Shown piece by piece: positions 29,328 to 42,289 of a stretch of 64,000 bases of DNA. Position numbers and translations under genes: made by a program. The notes beneath the pieces were generated by a model, which was not told where the DNA came from, did not search any database, and saw only the letters and a program-made list of their open reading frames with translations. Location of the stretch: NCBI GenBank assembly GCA_036346205.1, contig JARFJB010000408.1, positions 72,501-136,500 of the forward strand, given 5' to 3'. This DNA comes from Vesta saturnalis. Its lineage: Eukaryota > Arthropoda > Insecta > Coleoptera > Lampyridae. Every line of letters starts with the position of its first letter. Positions within the stretch are counted from its first letter, which is position 1.

Positions 29328-30215
29328 TATTACAACAGCAGTTAAGCTCTGGAAAAACGACTCCATCTCCAGATAAGAGAGGTCACCATGATTCCAGGTC
29401 AAATAAAATACATGATGAAGTCGTTGATGTTATTATAAAACATATCAAATCCTTTCCAGCTGAACAATCCCACTATTCACAAAACTAAAAACGCCAGCAA
29501 AGTGTATTTGTCGCCACTTCTGAACATGTGTAAAACGTATGAGCTTTATAAGGAGTATGTGCAGAAAAATAAGTTAGAAGTTATGTTTTTGGTAAAAATG
29601 AGTTTGTACCCTTACATTTTTAGCGAAATTTAATTTATCTTTTTCGACCCCCAAAAGCTATACATGTAGTACTTGCGACGCAGGTCTCAAGATCGAAGAA
29701 CGCGTAGAAATTTTCAATTTTGCTTTTCAACAACAAAAATTAGAAAGACAATTTGCACGCGATAATACTAATATTTTATACTTAACTATGAATCTACAAC
29801 AGACAATGCCTTTGCCCAGAATTCAAAAGCATTTTATCTTAGGAAAATGCGGATTTATAATTTTGGAATTCACACTGTACCCACCGAGGGTGACAAAGCA
29901 TATTTTTTACGTGGACAGGAGACACGGCAACAAGAGGTAGTTTGAAAATTGGAAGCTCATTGCATACTTTTGTACAATTTTTAAGTACAGACAAAAAAGT
30001 AGACCATTTAGTTACATGGTCGGATTCATGCTCGGGCCAAAATAAAAATTTTAATATAATTTCTGTATGCCAGTACTTGATTTTAAAAGGTTATGTAAAA
30101 ATCATAGACTACAAGTTTCCTGAAGTGGGTTATTCCTATCTAGATTCCGATCGGGATTTTGGAAGACTTGAGAAGGAACTTAGGAAACATGAAAAGTATT
30201 TACAGGTCGGAAAGT
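29328..30215 (+). pseudogene. SDSCSGQN-type transposase-like gene, 3' remnant
   Basis: Continues the remnant of 27.6-28.2 kb. Read over three frames: HHDSRSNKIHDEVVDVIIKH, SHYSQN, KTYELYKEYVQKN, a CSTCDAGL..EER segment, MNLQQTMPLPRI, IYNFGIHTVPTEGDKAYFLR, then open from 29942: GSSLHTFVQFLSTDKKV, VTWSDSCSGQNKNFNI, YSYLDSDRDFGRLEKELRKH. The Asp residues in SDSC and DSDRDFG look like metal-binding catalytic positions. The family is abundant in insects; superfamily name not known to me. A better-preserved relative with terminal repeats is at 44.4-46.5 kb. Confidence 0.55.
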
Positions 30216-30399
30216 AATGGTTACAAACATGAACCATCATTTTAAAGATCAGATAAAATTACAAAAAATCTGAACCTCTTTAATAAAAAAAAAAACTCGC
30301 TAAAACAAAAAGTTTGCTTGAGAGATAAAGTTAACACATAGGTGCCGAAGATTATATTATTATGCCTATACTAAACAAAAAGAATCAGTTGGCAGATGA

Positions 30400-31460
30400 G
30401 AAAATAAAAAATTTTCAAACAGAACCTGTTTCATGTGAAAAACATACAGAGGACGTAGGGTTACATAAAATTTCTATTCCACAAAGTATTTTTTGTTCGC
30501 TACTAAGTTTTGGGGCGGAAGATGACTTCCATCCCTCTGCACGTTTTACTGCCATCAGGTCAGCACCAGAATTTGCTAGTACTGTGGTTGCAGAGCGGTG
30601 AAAACAAGAGCCAGTACACATTTCTGAATTCGGTAATTTCAAAAAATCGACAAGTTTCTTAAACATATTATTCAAGGTATTTATCCCCACAGGTTGAACT
30701 GTACACTTTCTCTGTCGATAGTTGATGAAGATCTTTTGGTGAGGCACGTTTTTAGGATGCAAAGCAACGTATTTTCTCACAATATTCAAAACACTTACAC
30801 CGAATTCCTTATCAGTGACGGAAAATGAGCGACCTTGTTTAGTTTTTTGTCAATAACTGACACGATTATGACAGATTTTCGATCATCAACATTAGAACTT
30901 TCTAGCTTGTACAATTCATTGGGCTCCATACAAACCCAGTACCGCAACAACCTGTAATTTAAAACCCAAATTATGAAGTCACCATTGCTAAACGTTTTAC
31001 CTTCACAAACAAACAGTCGTCATCTGAAGCTTCTTTTAAAAATCTCATAACATCATCCCATTCAAAGACTGGACTTTTTAGACTTATAACCATCACTCAG
31101 CTTATTCAGCAATGTAATCAGTTTGCTGTATCTGAAAACATTATGTGTAATTATTTGACAGATTATTTGCTTTGAAATGTCACAATTTTCATTCACTAGC
31201 AGCGTAGACTTTATCATCGAGTAATACGACCACATTATTGATGGCTTCACTTTCTTTGACTTTTCCGAAAAGTATGCCAGAAGTACCTTTTCACTCACGC
31301 GATTTATATTCTTTACGCTTTTCCACCTTTGAAAGCACGTATATTCTTTTTGGTATATCAACCTCGATTTTTGGGGCAATGATTTACCCACCGTCTCCAC
31401 CAACTGTTCTTCCACATCTGAGGGAAGTTTTTCTTGTTCGAAATCGGTTTCCTAATTATT
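30400..31460 (-). pseudogene. Crypton-type tyrosine recombinase remnant
   Basis: On the minus strand a core-binding domain (31415-31062: EEQLVETVGKSLPQKSRLIY, CFQRWKSVKNI) is followed, after stops and shifts near 31060-30790, by the catalytic domain (30789-30415: VRKYVALHPKNVPHQKIFIN, NMFKKLVDFLKLPNSE, SGADLMAVKRAEGWKSSS). It matches insect Crypton-like recombinases. The family's His-x-x-Arg box reads SCFH here and the nucleophile Tyr region reads KLSSEQ, so catalytic His, Arg and Tyr are lost. A dead copy. Confidence 0.65.
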
Positions 31461-31653
31461 TTCACTCATTTTACTTGCACTGTATTCAAAAAACGTACAA
31501 AAGCACATAGAATAAACCACAAATTCTGATAAACAAAATTTTGTTTTATTCATTGTCAACCCTAGCAACCCATACTACTGAGATTTTAAAGCGTGAAAAA
31601 CTCAATTAATATTTCTTTAATTTTTCGTTAAAATTTGCTATAGAAAAAAATAG
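31461..31653. other. Unassigned AT-rich stretch
   Basis: Nothing recognised. Confidence 0.4.
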
Positions 31654-31778
31654 AATGATATACACGACGATAAAATACAACTATCGACTCGTGAAGATTA
31701 ATTCATTCGCTCCTTCGTCGCTCATGAATTAACATTTTTCACTCATCGATAAAATTGTATTTTATCATCTTGTATAAC
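31654..31778. repeat. Foldback (imperfect inverted repeat) about 125 bp
   Basis: GATATACACGACGATAAAAT on the left pairs imperfectly with ATTTTATCATCTTGTATAAC on the right. The arms continue through TATCGACTCGTGAAGATTAA and its partner to a loop rich in CGCTCC/CGTCGCTC. A small MITE-like hairpin element. Confidence 0.6.
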
Positions 31779-33590
31779 AAATAACTATTATAATGAAGTT
31801 TGTTTTTTAGCAAATATTCTCGACTTAATAATTCACAAAGAGACCCCGACCTCCCGTCTCGGGCTTTTAATTTGAACTATTAAGTCTCAAATATTTTCTA
31901 AACAAATTTATAAAAAAAGCTGCTGTAGTTTTAAGCGGCAAAATTCATAGGTCTTGGGATATAACCTACGATAAGATAGCTTTTATAATTGTTTGCGTTT
32001 ATACTGGGTGGGTCGTTTTTGTAGATTCAGCATTTTTGCTTTCTAATTTATTGCGCATTTTGTAGCTTAAAATACAAGATTTTAATGTTTCAAGCATGCC
32101 CTAGTCCCAAATTTTATAATTTTTGAGATATTGCAAATTTGGTTCATTACAACTTTTACCCTGTATATTTAAAATGCACCCTGAATTAATGAATAAACAC
32201 AACGCGTTGTTGAGCTGGACATACACGCACACTCAACCACACGCACACACGAACGCACGCATGTCAATGAACTATATATTAACGTAACTGAATGTATAGG
32301 GGCGCCCGTCTTTTTCTACCGCGCTGTTGTAAAGAGGAAGAAAACCGGAATATTATTACCTATTTTTACTTTATGTGCTATATGTTAATTTATGAAAATA
32401 ACATAACTCCCCATGGAATATTTATGAATATTTACAACATAAGAACTTATAAACTGCATTATTAATACAAAATACGTATGTTACTTGATTCCGTCAGACA
32501 ATAAATAGTGTCTCATATTCGTCTATTTATATTTTTACATTAAACATTTTTAAACAACATTAATTAGGTCATCTTTGGGCGTACAGATGCATCTTTTCCT
32601 AATAACTTTTCATTCACCATTTTACTATAATGATGAAATGAGAAATAAGGCTACAACTGCTTTGAATATTTGGCACTCATGCAAGTCCTCAAAAATACAT
32701 AAATAAATAATTCTTATGAGTAAAAAATGTACAGCTGCTACTTGAATCTTGATTTTACAATTTGTTTTTTTCAAACATTGGTATGGTATCGCATAGATAA
32801 TAAAGTTGAAATATTTTTATATTGAATTTGTTTTGTTAGAAATTATCATAAAGGCTTTTTAGTTGGAACCTTCCGCCAGACGAACCTTCCGGGGACGAAC
32901 CGTCCGTGGACGAAAAGTCCGGATACCCCTGAAAACAAGTCTCCTATATGGAATTCAAATTATCTGTGCTTCACTCATGTTTTTTGAGGTCTTTAATTGA
33001 CTTTTCGTAGAAATAATTTTTTTTTCTTTGAACTTTTGGTTTAAATACTTCTTCTATTATTATAACCTGCCTTTTCTAAAATCAAAGATAAAAGTGTATC
33101 AATATAGAAATACTGCAGCACTGTAGCCTATTAGCTCACCGAAGAACATTCATCTGTGAAGTGATTCTTAATTGGAAGACAGCGTCTAAGAATTCCCCGA
33201 TCACTACAATCCTTCTTTAAATGCGCAGCAAAATTAAACTTGCTAGGAACAGCATTGTAAAGGGACGCCGTCATATATCCTAATTTTTAACTATTATTAA
33301 TTAGTTTCCTAAAGTTTATTAGCAAGACGCCGTCCTTTATCAAAATTTTCCTGTCATGATTAATTATTTGCTAAATAAAATACAATTCCTGATATAAAAT
33401 TCGCGGAATTTATTAAGATAAAGTGACTTGCTAAGTGCACAGGTGCAAGCAATTATAAAAATTCATAGAATTTTTAGTAAAATTTAAACATATTTCATAA
33501 CGTTGCAGAAAATTGCACAATAATTAACCATGCATCTTCCGCCAATACTGACCTACGGAACCTCACCCCCAAAGTTTTGTAACCACCCTC
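31779..33590. other. Mostly unassigned, with a short tandem array
   Basis: No gene seen. At 31831-31884 a hairpin surrounds GACCCCGACCTCCCGTCTCGGG. At 32866-32925 four units of GAACCTTCCG...GAC-type sequence occur (starts 32866, 32882, 32897, 32912; period 15-16), the only repeated structure noted. Confidence 0.5.
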
Positions 33591-34740
33591 GCGAATTCTT
33601 TATAAAAACGCGGCACGCACCGCTATCTAGAGCGAGAACTCTACCAGAAGAACCCGAATAGAAATCATGCGCTCTATCGTCGCGCTCACGCCGACTGCTA
33701 CCTGTTTAAAAACCACCAGCCTGTAACCGCCGTCCGAAGCAGAAAACGCGACTCCGCGACTTGATATCATCACCGAAGCCAAAGGGTTAGAGTTGCAGAG
33801 ATCTAACGTTGAACGTACGTAAGTTGAGATACCTACATCACTATACACCTGGTGAGAGGGATATGCAGGGTTGGAAGCCCGACATACTCTTTCCTTACTA
33901 GACACCTACACTGTGGAGTCTGGAGGGTGGTTGCCCTAGATTCCATTGACCGCCGGAGATCCTCTTGTTTGGTTTAACGGGTAGTTACCCAGATTACTAA
34001 CAAAGGAGACCCACCTACACAAATTTACACTAACACTAAAACAAAAACACCTCGACAAACGTACCAGAAACCGCAGAGTACCTGTAATTAAAACCTCGCC
34101 AGGAGATTAAGCTGAACTCCTAGTTTACGTCGTTAATCCAGTAAAATCGAAACGTAACCGTAAAAACTAGACGTGTTTATCAGTACTAAATTATCACCTG
34201 TAATTAAACGCCGCCGCCACCACCGAAAAACGTAAGTTATACCGTTTGCAATTAGTAAGATTGTTACCTGTAAACCAGAAACCATCCGGTGATCTATTTC
34301 GCGTTAAATAATTAATATCATTATTGTTAGACGCGAACGATTCAGTTTAATAGAAAACAAAGGTTTTATATTTTAAACCCGGCCAACATAACAAAATTAT
34401 TTCATTTAAATAAAAACCTGTGTACTAATATAATTAATATCGGAAAGAAACAAATAATCCGCAACTACCTTACACTGAACTCGGTGTCTTATCTCACGCG
34501 TGTTTATAACAGTTTTATCTTGCTCCCGACTTCTAATGTTTATGTAGCGACGCATTCAGGTAAAATTATTTATTTTTATTTCGGTAGTTAAACACGTAAA
34601 TTCAAAATCAGTCAAAAGACGTAGATTAAAAGTCAAAAACCAACCCTTCTATTATTGTTACATTGCAGAAACTCCAGAGGACCACCTAACCCTCCTCCCA
34701 GGAGCAACCCGAAAAGGAGAATCCACCTGTAAATATGTTT
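33591..34740. other. GC-richer island, unassigned
   Basis: Composition changes abruptly to C/G-richer sequence. TTTATAAAAACGCGGC at about 33599 is TATA-like, and CCTGTAATTA and similar words recur near 34082 and 34196. ACATTGCAG followed by CTCCAGAGGACCACC near 34660 looks splice-acceptor-like. This could be a solo LTR or non-coding exons; I could not find paired ends or a sustained frame. Confidence 0.3.
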
Positions 34741-36257
34741 GTTTATCTTACTTAAGTAGTTTAAAGACTAAATATTTAACTTTATAAAAAAAATAGGAAA
34801 CAAAGGTATATAAACTTTTTAATCTATTTGTTCAGAGTGTTGAGGGCCTTAATAACGAACCCCGATCCTTATTTTGCAAGTACAAAATACGACTGAGCTA
34901 AATGGGAAATGAAAACTATTCATTTTTATTAATAAAGCATAATATAGCATCTTCCTTTAAAAAACGAGATTTACCACCAGCCATAATTTTATAATCTGCC
35001 TGAACAAAATGCTCACTACATTGTCTGCTTGTATTTGTGGGCATCCATTTATGCCCTGTTATAGTGGTAATGCACTTTTGTTTGGTTTTGTTTGGTATCC
35101 GATGCCTTCAACGTTACCTTCAATTTTAATAAATTTAAGCACAAATGGAAAATATTGAACATTTCACACATAACCAAACACAAGCCAAAGTGAGGTAAAT
35201 TCCCCTACGACCATCTATCTCTTTGTATATACAGTTGGCCTTACTTTCTATCGCCTGAAAAAAATTGGGTGATGCCCTTCCAGTTGTAAATACAGTTCAT
35301 TGACGCACGCACGCACGCGCCTGCGCGACGTAATCTACGCCACGTACCAATTAGAAGAAACCACAGTTATCTAAGAAATCTGGTTAAAGGCGAAAATATT
35401 GTATCCCTCGTCATCAACTTAGCGGACAAGGACCTTGAGGTAAAATTTTGACGCCCGTTGGCCAGAGCTTAGCGATGCGTGCAGAAAGATGCCTCAAATG
35501 ATTACGTTCTGCGTGTGGAAAATTTACTTCTGTGTTCTCCATCGAGAACGTACAGATTGGACCGATAAGCACCGAACAATCTGAACACTTCGAACCTCGT
35601 TATAGATGTATGGCACAAAGATTGAAGGAATTCGGTAGTACAAAGTTGGATAAACTAATAGTAAATCTGAGAGAGGAAAATATACGAAAGGCAGCAGTGC
35701 TGTTTTACACAGTGCATATTCACCATTTGAGCCTGTTTTCCAAATCATAATGAACAAATAAGTATTTATTCACACTATGAATGCTTTTATAAAACCTTTA
35801 TTATGAAACCGCTACTCGATACGTGGTAGTTGCCATACTATAAGTCTTTAACAGATATGGTGTTCCAACAAGGTCTATCAGCGAACTGGAGACGAATTTA
35901 AATCCAAAAAATTTAAAACCTTGTGGGGTGTCATTGTATTGAAAGTGTTGTCAATGCTGTCGCAACAGTCAGAACTAATGCTTGGATAGAATTATTTTGA
36001 GCGCACTCCTTACTTCCACGTAAGTAAAGGAGAGGTGGGACATGAATGTGAAAAGGGTGCAACTCGTCTGGTGTCTGTTTCTGTAAATTACCCTAGTGTG
36101 ACACCTATAATTCCGCATTTAATTGTAAAAAATTTATCACAGAAGTATAACTACATCCATTCTATTTTAATTTTTCTAGAATTGTGCTGTTTAGTTATTA
36201 CGTATATTAATAATTAAAGATTTTATAATAATGTGCTGATAATTAGATTCGAATAAT
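34741..36257. other. No supported gene
   Basis: AT-rich with a short ACGC microsatellite near 35305. A 72-codon frame at 35532-35750 has no recognisable motif and is not called. Confidence 0.4.
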
Positions 36258-37720
36258 ACAGGGTGATTAAGATTGATTGAAGTGGTCCGCTTAAAAAAAA
36301 AGCAATTCTCCACTTATCTCATTTAGTGATCCCAACTATTTCCAGTGGTGTACATACGGGTATTACTGATTGGGCGGGAAATTCAAAAGTTGATGATATA
36401 TCAACAATAAATACAGCAAAATTTTAAATGACACAAATAGTCTGTATTCTTGATTGTTGAACCACCTCCATCTTAATGTTATTATTAAAAATTCCAATAA
36501 GTAAATGGAATGTTTTTATTTCAATTTAGTTTTAATTTGACTGGTGATGGAGACAGATTATAGTCTCCGAAAGCTTATAATAGGTGCTGAAAATGTTGTC
36601 CAATATAAGCATAAATTTACTTTGCGTATAATATTCTCGAAGGCAGTTGCTAGCTGTTGTGGGGTTATTGCATTAACGGCATTCACTGTGGCATTCTGTA
36701 ACTCCTCAACCGTATGTAAACGATTTGCATACACAACATTTTTAAGATGACTAAAGAGAAAGCAGTCGAACGGAGTCAAGCAGGGAGACCATGGTACCCA
36801 TCGATTTTTGCTTATTATTCTATCACCAAAAAATTGTGATAAATATGCCAACATTGTACGTGCGTGTGGGCTGTTGCGGAATCTTGCTGGAAATACCGCT
36901 TTAAAGCTCGTCGTCGTGCAGTTGTTCAATAAAAGGTCTTAGAATTAATTGTTGATAGTTCTCGGCATTTATATTTTCATTAAAAACAATGGTCCAATTA
37001 TTCGCCTTCTCGACATGGTAATTCAAACTCCAGTTTTAACTGGATGTAATTGAGTTTCAATAAATACATGGGGATTTTCAGTTGACCAGGTTCGGTAATT
37101 TTGGGAACTTATATAGCCGCTTAGATGAAACCATGCCCCGTTGCTGAAAAAATGTTATATCCAAAACATCATTATTATTGAGATTATAGTTAAACCACGT
37201 ACAGTACGTTCGACGCTTTTCAAAATCAGTTGGCAGCAATTCTTGTAATACAGACATTTTGTACGGGTGTATTTTGAGTTTTTTACAAGCCCTCTGGCAT
37301 GTCCCACACGAAACCCCTACAATTACAATTAATAAATAATCAACATTCAGTAATAAAAACAAATTTCACTCAATTACCACTTTGAGCAGACAATCGTCTT
37401 AAAGATTTATTGGGACTAGCTTCCAATAGCCCCCGAATATCTTCTAAGCCTTCTTCGTCAAGTATAGGTCTTCTGCCAAGAGATTTACGTTTGGATACGG
37501 AGCCGGTGGCACGAAAGCGTTGAACAATTCGACGAACATGATGTATGAATGTTTGGTAGGTAATGTGAATATTGGCGAACCGTTGTTGGAATTCCTCGAA
37601 GCAAGAAACTTGCGAATATTTCCAGACATCACCTTCATGGTGGTGTCGTTGCCCAGACTGAGAATAAACCTCCAAGATACACTTATTGTGTTCATCCGAC
37701 ACTAACAATTATAACCTAAC
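36258..37720 (-). mobile_element. mariner-like element with DUF4817-type transposase, dead
   Basis: The left end looks like TACAGGGTGATTAAGATT (36258), typical of insect mariner-like termini; a matching right end was not found. The gene on the minus strand starts near 37708 with a helix-turn-helix N-terminus (EVYSQSGQRHHH, VRRIVQRFRATGSVSKRKS, EDIRGLLEASPNKSLRRLSA), then a middle part near 37350-37080 (CKKLKIHPYKMSVLQELLPT, TYCTWF), then 36929-36558 (SPCLTPFDCFLFSHLKNVVY, ATAFENIIRKVN). The expected SPDLTPLDF reads SPCLTPFDC, so the third catalytic Asp is gone. Frames are interrupted in at least three places. Confidence 0.65.
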
Positions 37721-40100
37721 GATTATTGGCTTTTCATTTTTATTCCAAACAGAGATCTGTATTTATTTATTTACCAGATAAACCAATCAGGTATGCGCAG
37801 TTTTTGTCTTGAAAAAGACTGATTATACATACGTATTTACCCACGCTCATGGCCCCAGCGGATGAAAGTTTTGATAAACAAGTTACACTTTCCACTGTTA
37901 GAATACATTTTTGATAACAACATGACCATAGCGCAGTTACAAACCCTACAATCTGGATCACGCTGTATGAGACATCATCAAATATTGTTTAAGAACTTAT
38001 AAAAATGGTGCGACGGTATGAATTTCCTAAAATTCCAAATAAAAGGTATGCGTGTAATTTTATACTTGGATTAAATAAATTTGTGTTACAGTATTGTAGG
38101 GAAATAATTGTACACGATTATTAGTCATGGCAAGGTGTGTTATATTTATACTTACTTAAACAAGTTAAAATCTAGTTTCAATTTAAATGTAGTGTAATCA
38201 AGGGTACGCATGTAATGTATAATTTGTCATTAGTGGATCCGATATAAATGTATTACAATTTGTTTAAATTTTATTTTTAGAAATTTCGCTAGCATAAAAT
38301 CGTATTTCTTACAAAAAAATGAGAAGTAGGAGCTTTAACCTATTGGGGGCCCTGGGTACATTGGGATAACGGGCCCCTATGACCTTGACAGCACTATAAA
38401 AACCGCTGCAGATTGTATCAATACTTCCACATCAAAAAATCGATTTTTTTGTAAATCACTCGAAAACTTAAAAAAAAGTACAAGAATGCTTTTCGATCGG
38501 AAACTCGATTTTCCATCTAATGCCAAAACAATCATGTCGACGGGTTCCAAAATCGAGGTTTTTGGAAATATTGCAAAAACGCTTTTTGTGCGAATTTTAT
38601 TTCCTATCTAATGGCAAGTCAGTTTTTGAATATGTTAAGTGGTTCCGGGGATATTTAGGAAAACCGGTTTTTTAAAGTGACGGTTTTTTGCTAATATCTT
38701 GTAAACCGTTTTGTTCCCCATACCCCACTGACTCCAAAAACAATCAGTCGCTTTATAAATATGTGGTAGTGGTAATCGTATAAAAAGTGTTTTAATAATA
38801 TAATAAAGAAATAAGTGTAAAAATGTTCTCCAAAACAAATCGTTGAACTAACTGGAGATACAAATCATTCACCAAAAATAATGCCTTTGTCTCAGTCGGT
38901 TGATTAAAGTGGGCCGATTCAATCTTTAGATTTGCTTAAATACCGCAAATTCTGCTCGGTAACTTCCACTGAACATCAATATAATAACTGCCATGTAACA
39001 CTAATAAAAAAGATTTCGGACGCCAAGTTATTTTTTAATTATGCTCGGAATAACTAAATCGAGGTTGTTTACAATAAAAATTCTACCAAAATGTAAAAAA
39101 ATAAAAAATATACAAACTATGTTTATTAACAGTTAAAATGATAGGGTTAAATAAATTATATCTTAAAACTAGTTATAGCCTTAAATTACTAAATAATATA
39201 AATACCTGTACAAAATATAATAAATCTTCTTGAGAACCCCTGGTATTATAAAAAATAACAGCGGAACTTCAAACCGAGGTGATGTAATCCTTGTATCAAT
39301 GTTGCGCAATATCTCGAAATAATACTTTACGTTGTAAACCACACCCAAAATGGAATTTTCGTTCTTATAAATTTATCTTCATGAAATTGAGTAATCCGTT
39401 TATTGCATTTTCTTGAAATTTCCAATAAAAAATTGGGATCATAAAATGAAAGCATACGTAAAAATAGAATTAAACGTGTAATTAAAGTAATAAAAGTAAA
39501 AGTCAAAGTGTCAATCAAAGTGATAAAAGTGCCTACAAAGAGCAAATGTTTTAATTTTTAGTATAATGCGTTAAAATATATCTTACCATTAAATCAATGG
39601 CAATTTTCACAAAATTTAGGTGGAAATCCAAAAATATGGCTTCCTGCATCTAACAGCGTACCACAGGAAGTAAGAAAAAAATGGACGCCTAGAATATCTG
39701 GTGATATATCCGTGCGCGAAAAATTTGCGCAAAGGATTAAGTCAACGATGACTCGTTGCGCGAAAATATTGAGCAGAAAAAAATAATTTAAAGAAGTGAG
39801 AGTATAAACCCTTAAGAAAATATGCAACTTAAGTTACACCAAAATGCAAATTAAGTTGCCTACCATATACCTATAAATCATTAATTAAAATTTTTTCTGA
39901 TATTTACAACTAAATGAACGAAGACATAAATTACGGTATATTTTAATACAACTCAAAATGGGTTGTTACAGCTTTGGGTAGTTATCTATATGTGTGCCAA
40001 ATTTCATGTTGATATGTTGTCCTTCGAAACGAACACAGACACAGACACACAGACAAGATTTTTTTTGCTCAAATTTTGTTTTTGAACGTTTTCGAACATT
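37721..40100. other. No supported gene
   Basis: AT-rich. A C-rich patch GGGCCCCTATGACC near 38371 and repeated 'AAATCGA..TTTTTGG' phrases near 38440-38700 were noticed without assignment. Confidence 0.4.
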
Positions 40101-40325
40101 TTAAAACGATTGAGCAAATAAAATTTTTTGAAATTTTTTGTAGCTATACGGTACTTCCCATCCGTTGGATGTGGAAGTAATTATGTGATTAATGTGCTTC
40201 CAATCATTACATCCACTCGGAGAGCATAGGTTTAAATCAGAAGGTTTAAATAAGCAACATGAAAAACAAAATACAGAGTTTTTGGAAGACGAGTACAGCA
40301 ACCATTTTTTATTCGACGCCTTCAT
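40101..40325 (-). pseudogene. hAT/ZMYM-type TTF zinc-finger fragment
   Basis: The minus-strand frame reads KKWLLYSSSKNSVFCFSCCLF, then SGCNDWKHINHII, matching the N-terminal TTF-type zinc finger of hAT-family transposases and ZMYM1-like proteins (W-LxYS, CFxCxLF, GxNDWxH). Nothing else of the transposase is seen nearby. A short orphan fragment. Confidence 0.55.
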
Positions 40326-42289
40326 TGTTCTTTAATTTGCGAATAAATAATGCTTTGTTGAAATACCTAGTTACAGATTTATTAGCATATTTTTAGGTTC
40401 TGGATGCCTCGGAAAAGTGAAAATCTTTATTTGGAAAATATACGAATCAAAATTTCGCGATTTTTTTTTTGTAAAAGCTGGTAAGCAAGTAGGTATTGTA
40501 GTCAGTCATTATCGTTTGATTTTTTCGAAATAAATGTGTTTTTCGGTAATAAATATCGGTTATCGTTTGGTGATATGGGCACGAACCAGAGTGACTAGTG
40601 GGAAAGAGGAGCCTGGGAGCAATGTTGATGACATTTTTATAATTTTATAATTAGTGCGGTACAAGCGATAGTGTAGAATAGAACCAAAGTTTTAGTTCCA
40701 TAAGTGAATTTTGCCCTCAAATTACTCTTGGGTAACAACCTTTCGTAACTGGATTAAACGTTGCACTTTAGCTCATTACTATACGTGGTGATCCATAATA
40801 TGCTGGGAAAATTTTTAAGGGCGTGTTTCTGGCACAGAAATAAGAAGAAAAGTATGTGTAGTTTTGAAGTTACAGGGCATTTAATAGGAAATTAAGATTT
40901 TTATACAAAAACAATAACTTAAAACGAAAACAACTCATTGTAAATACAATAACTTAAAACCAAAATAAATCATAGTAAAAGTTGGAAGTAACGACTGTCA
41001 AACAGTCAAACATGCTTACATCCTTCGACTCACTGATTGATACACATGTTCAAAATTTCAGGAGAGTTGCGAATTATTTCACAAAACGCGACTATGCAAT
41101 CCCTTAATCCACCTATTGTCAATTTATGGTGTCTAAACTAAAAAGTGATTCCAGAAATTAAATCTAAGGGAGGTGTTGTGATACCCTACCATTATTCGTA
41201 CGTTTTTACAAGACATTATACACGTTTTTCAATTTGAAAAGGTTCTCAATATGTAGTAATGTTCAGAAACAAAAACCGCAGTAGTTCATTAAAAAATAAA
41301 ATCTTTGGTGCTCCAAATAAAAGAAATAAGATCGTGCATAATCTTGTCCTCATAGATTAACTTTCTCTAGATTTCTTTACATTTTATTAATTTTTGACGC
41401 TTTCTCTAGGTTGTCAGGTAATTATAAAAACGAATATTTTTTCAGTTGTTGATTATTTAATGATTTATAGGTCTCAGTTCAATTTATAATATAAAAATCG
41501 TGTTATCTCGTTTAGATTTAAATGGATCTAGTTAAAATTTTACACCAAAAACTAGAGAATTTCTTTCTAAAACAATTAATCCAAAGAAAAATTTCCTAAG
41601 CTTCTTACTTATTGACAAATTTTGATTTAATTGGTTTAGAAATATTCAGCGCCTTTGAATAGAAAGGAAAAAACATCACGAACAAGGATAAAATAGCTCA
41701 GTTCAGCCCATCGGTCGGTCTTGCGTGATGGAGGATTATGAATCCTCATTAACTCATTTCTACCTGGAAATTTCCAAACTTCTATAGTTTCAGCGACACT
41801 GGATATTCATGTATAGAAGCTAGTGCGAATAAGTGCGTTATTTCTGAAAAAAATTAACATGCGAACGTGCAGTAGAGTGAGGAAGCGTAATCGGGTTTTC
41901 AAGCCCAAAAGACGAGAAAAGGCGCTTCTATTATGTTTATGAGGTGAATATGTGCCAGAAGATTCTCATCGCCGTTACTACGAGGGGTAAGTAATACGTA
42001 ATCTAAATCGGTTTCAGTAAATTAGAGAGTTCTTATCGCTAAAATAGTATAATTTGAGAATGACAATCTCAGTAAGAATTTATTTATAATCACACCTTTC
42101 TTTACATATCGTAAATTTCTAACGAGTAATTCAATCTATTTTTTACTTAGTTATGCTATTGCAGTCGGTTGGGTATAATCGGTTTTTAAAATAAATTAGT
42201 GCGTATTTCGACATACCCTAATATAAAATGTTTGAAATCTTTTATCAATTAAAGCAGCAATAGTCATGTTTGCTTCTTTCTTTATATAA
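40326..42289. other. No supported gene
   Basis: AT-rich and without recognisable coding, RNA or repeat features. A weak tRNA-like look around 41690-41760 was considered and rejected. Confidence 0.4.

Noticed and set aside
33591..34740. Solo LTR or host gene exons
   Set aside because: A TATA-like word and GC-richer composition only; no paired ends, no primer-binding site and no sustained frame.
35524..35757. 72- and 77-codon frames on opposite strands
   Set aside because: No motif, no neighbouring coding evidence; expected by chance.
41690..41765. tRNA-like sequence (TAGCTCAGTT, GAGGATTATGAATCCTC)
   Set aside because: An anticodon-like stem-loop is present but the spacing to the D-arm-like word is wrong and no T-arm or acceptor stem follows.
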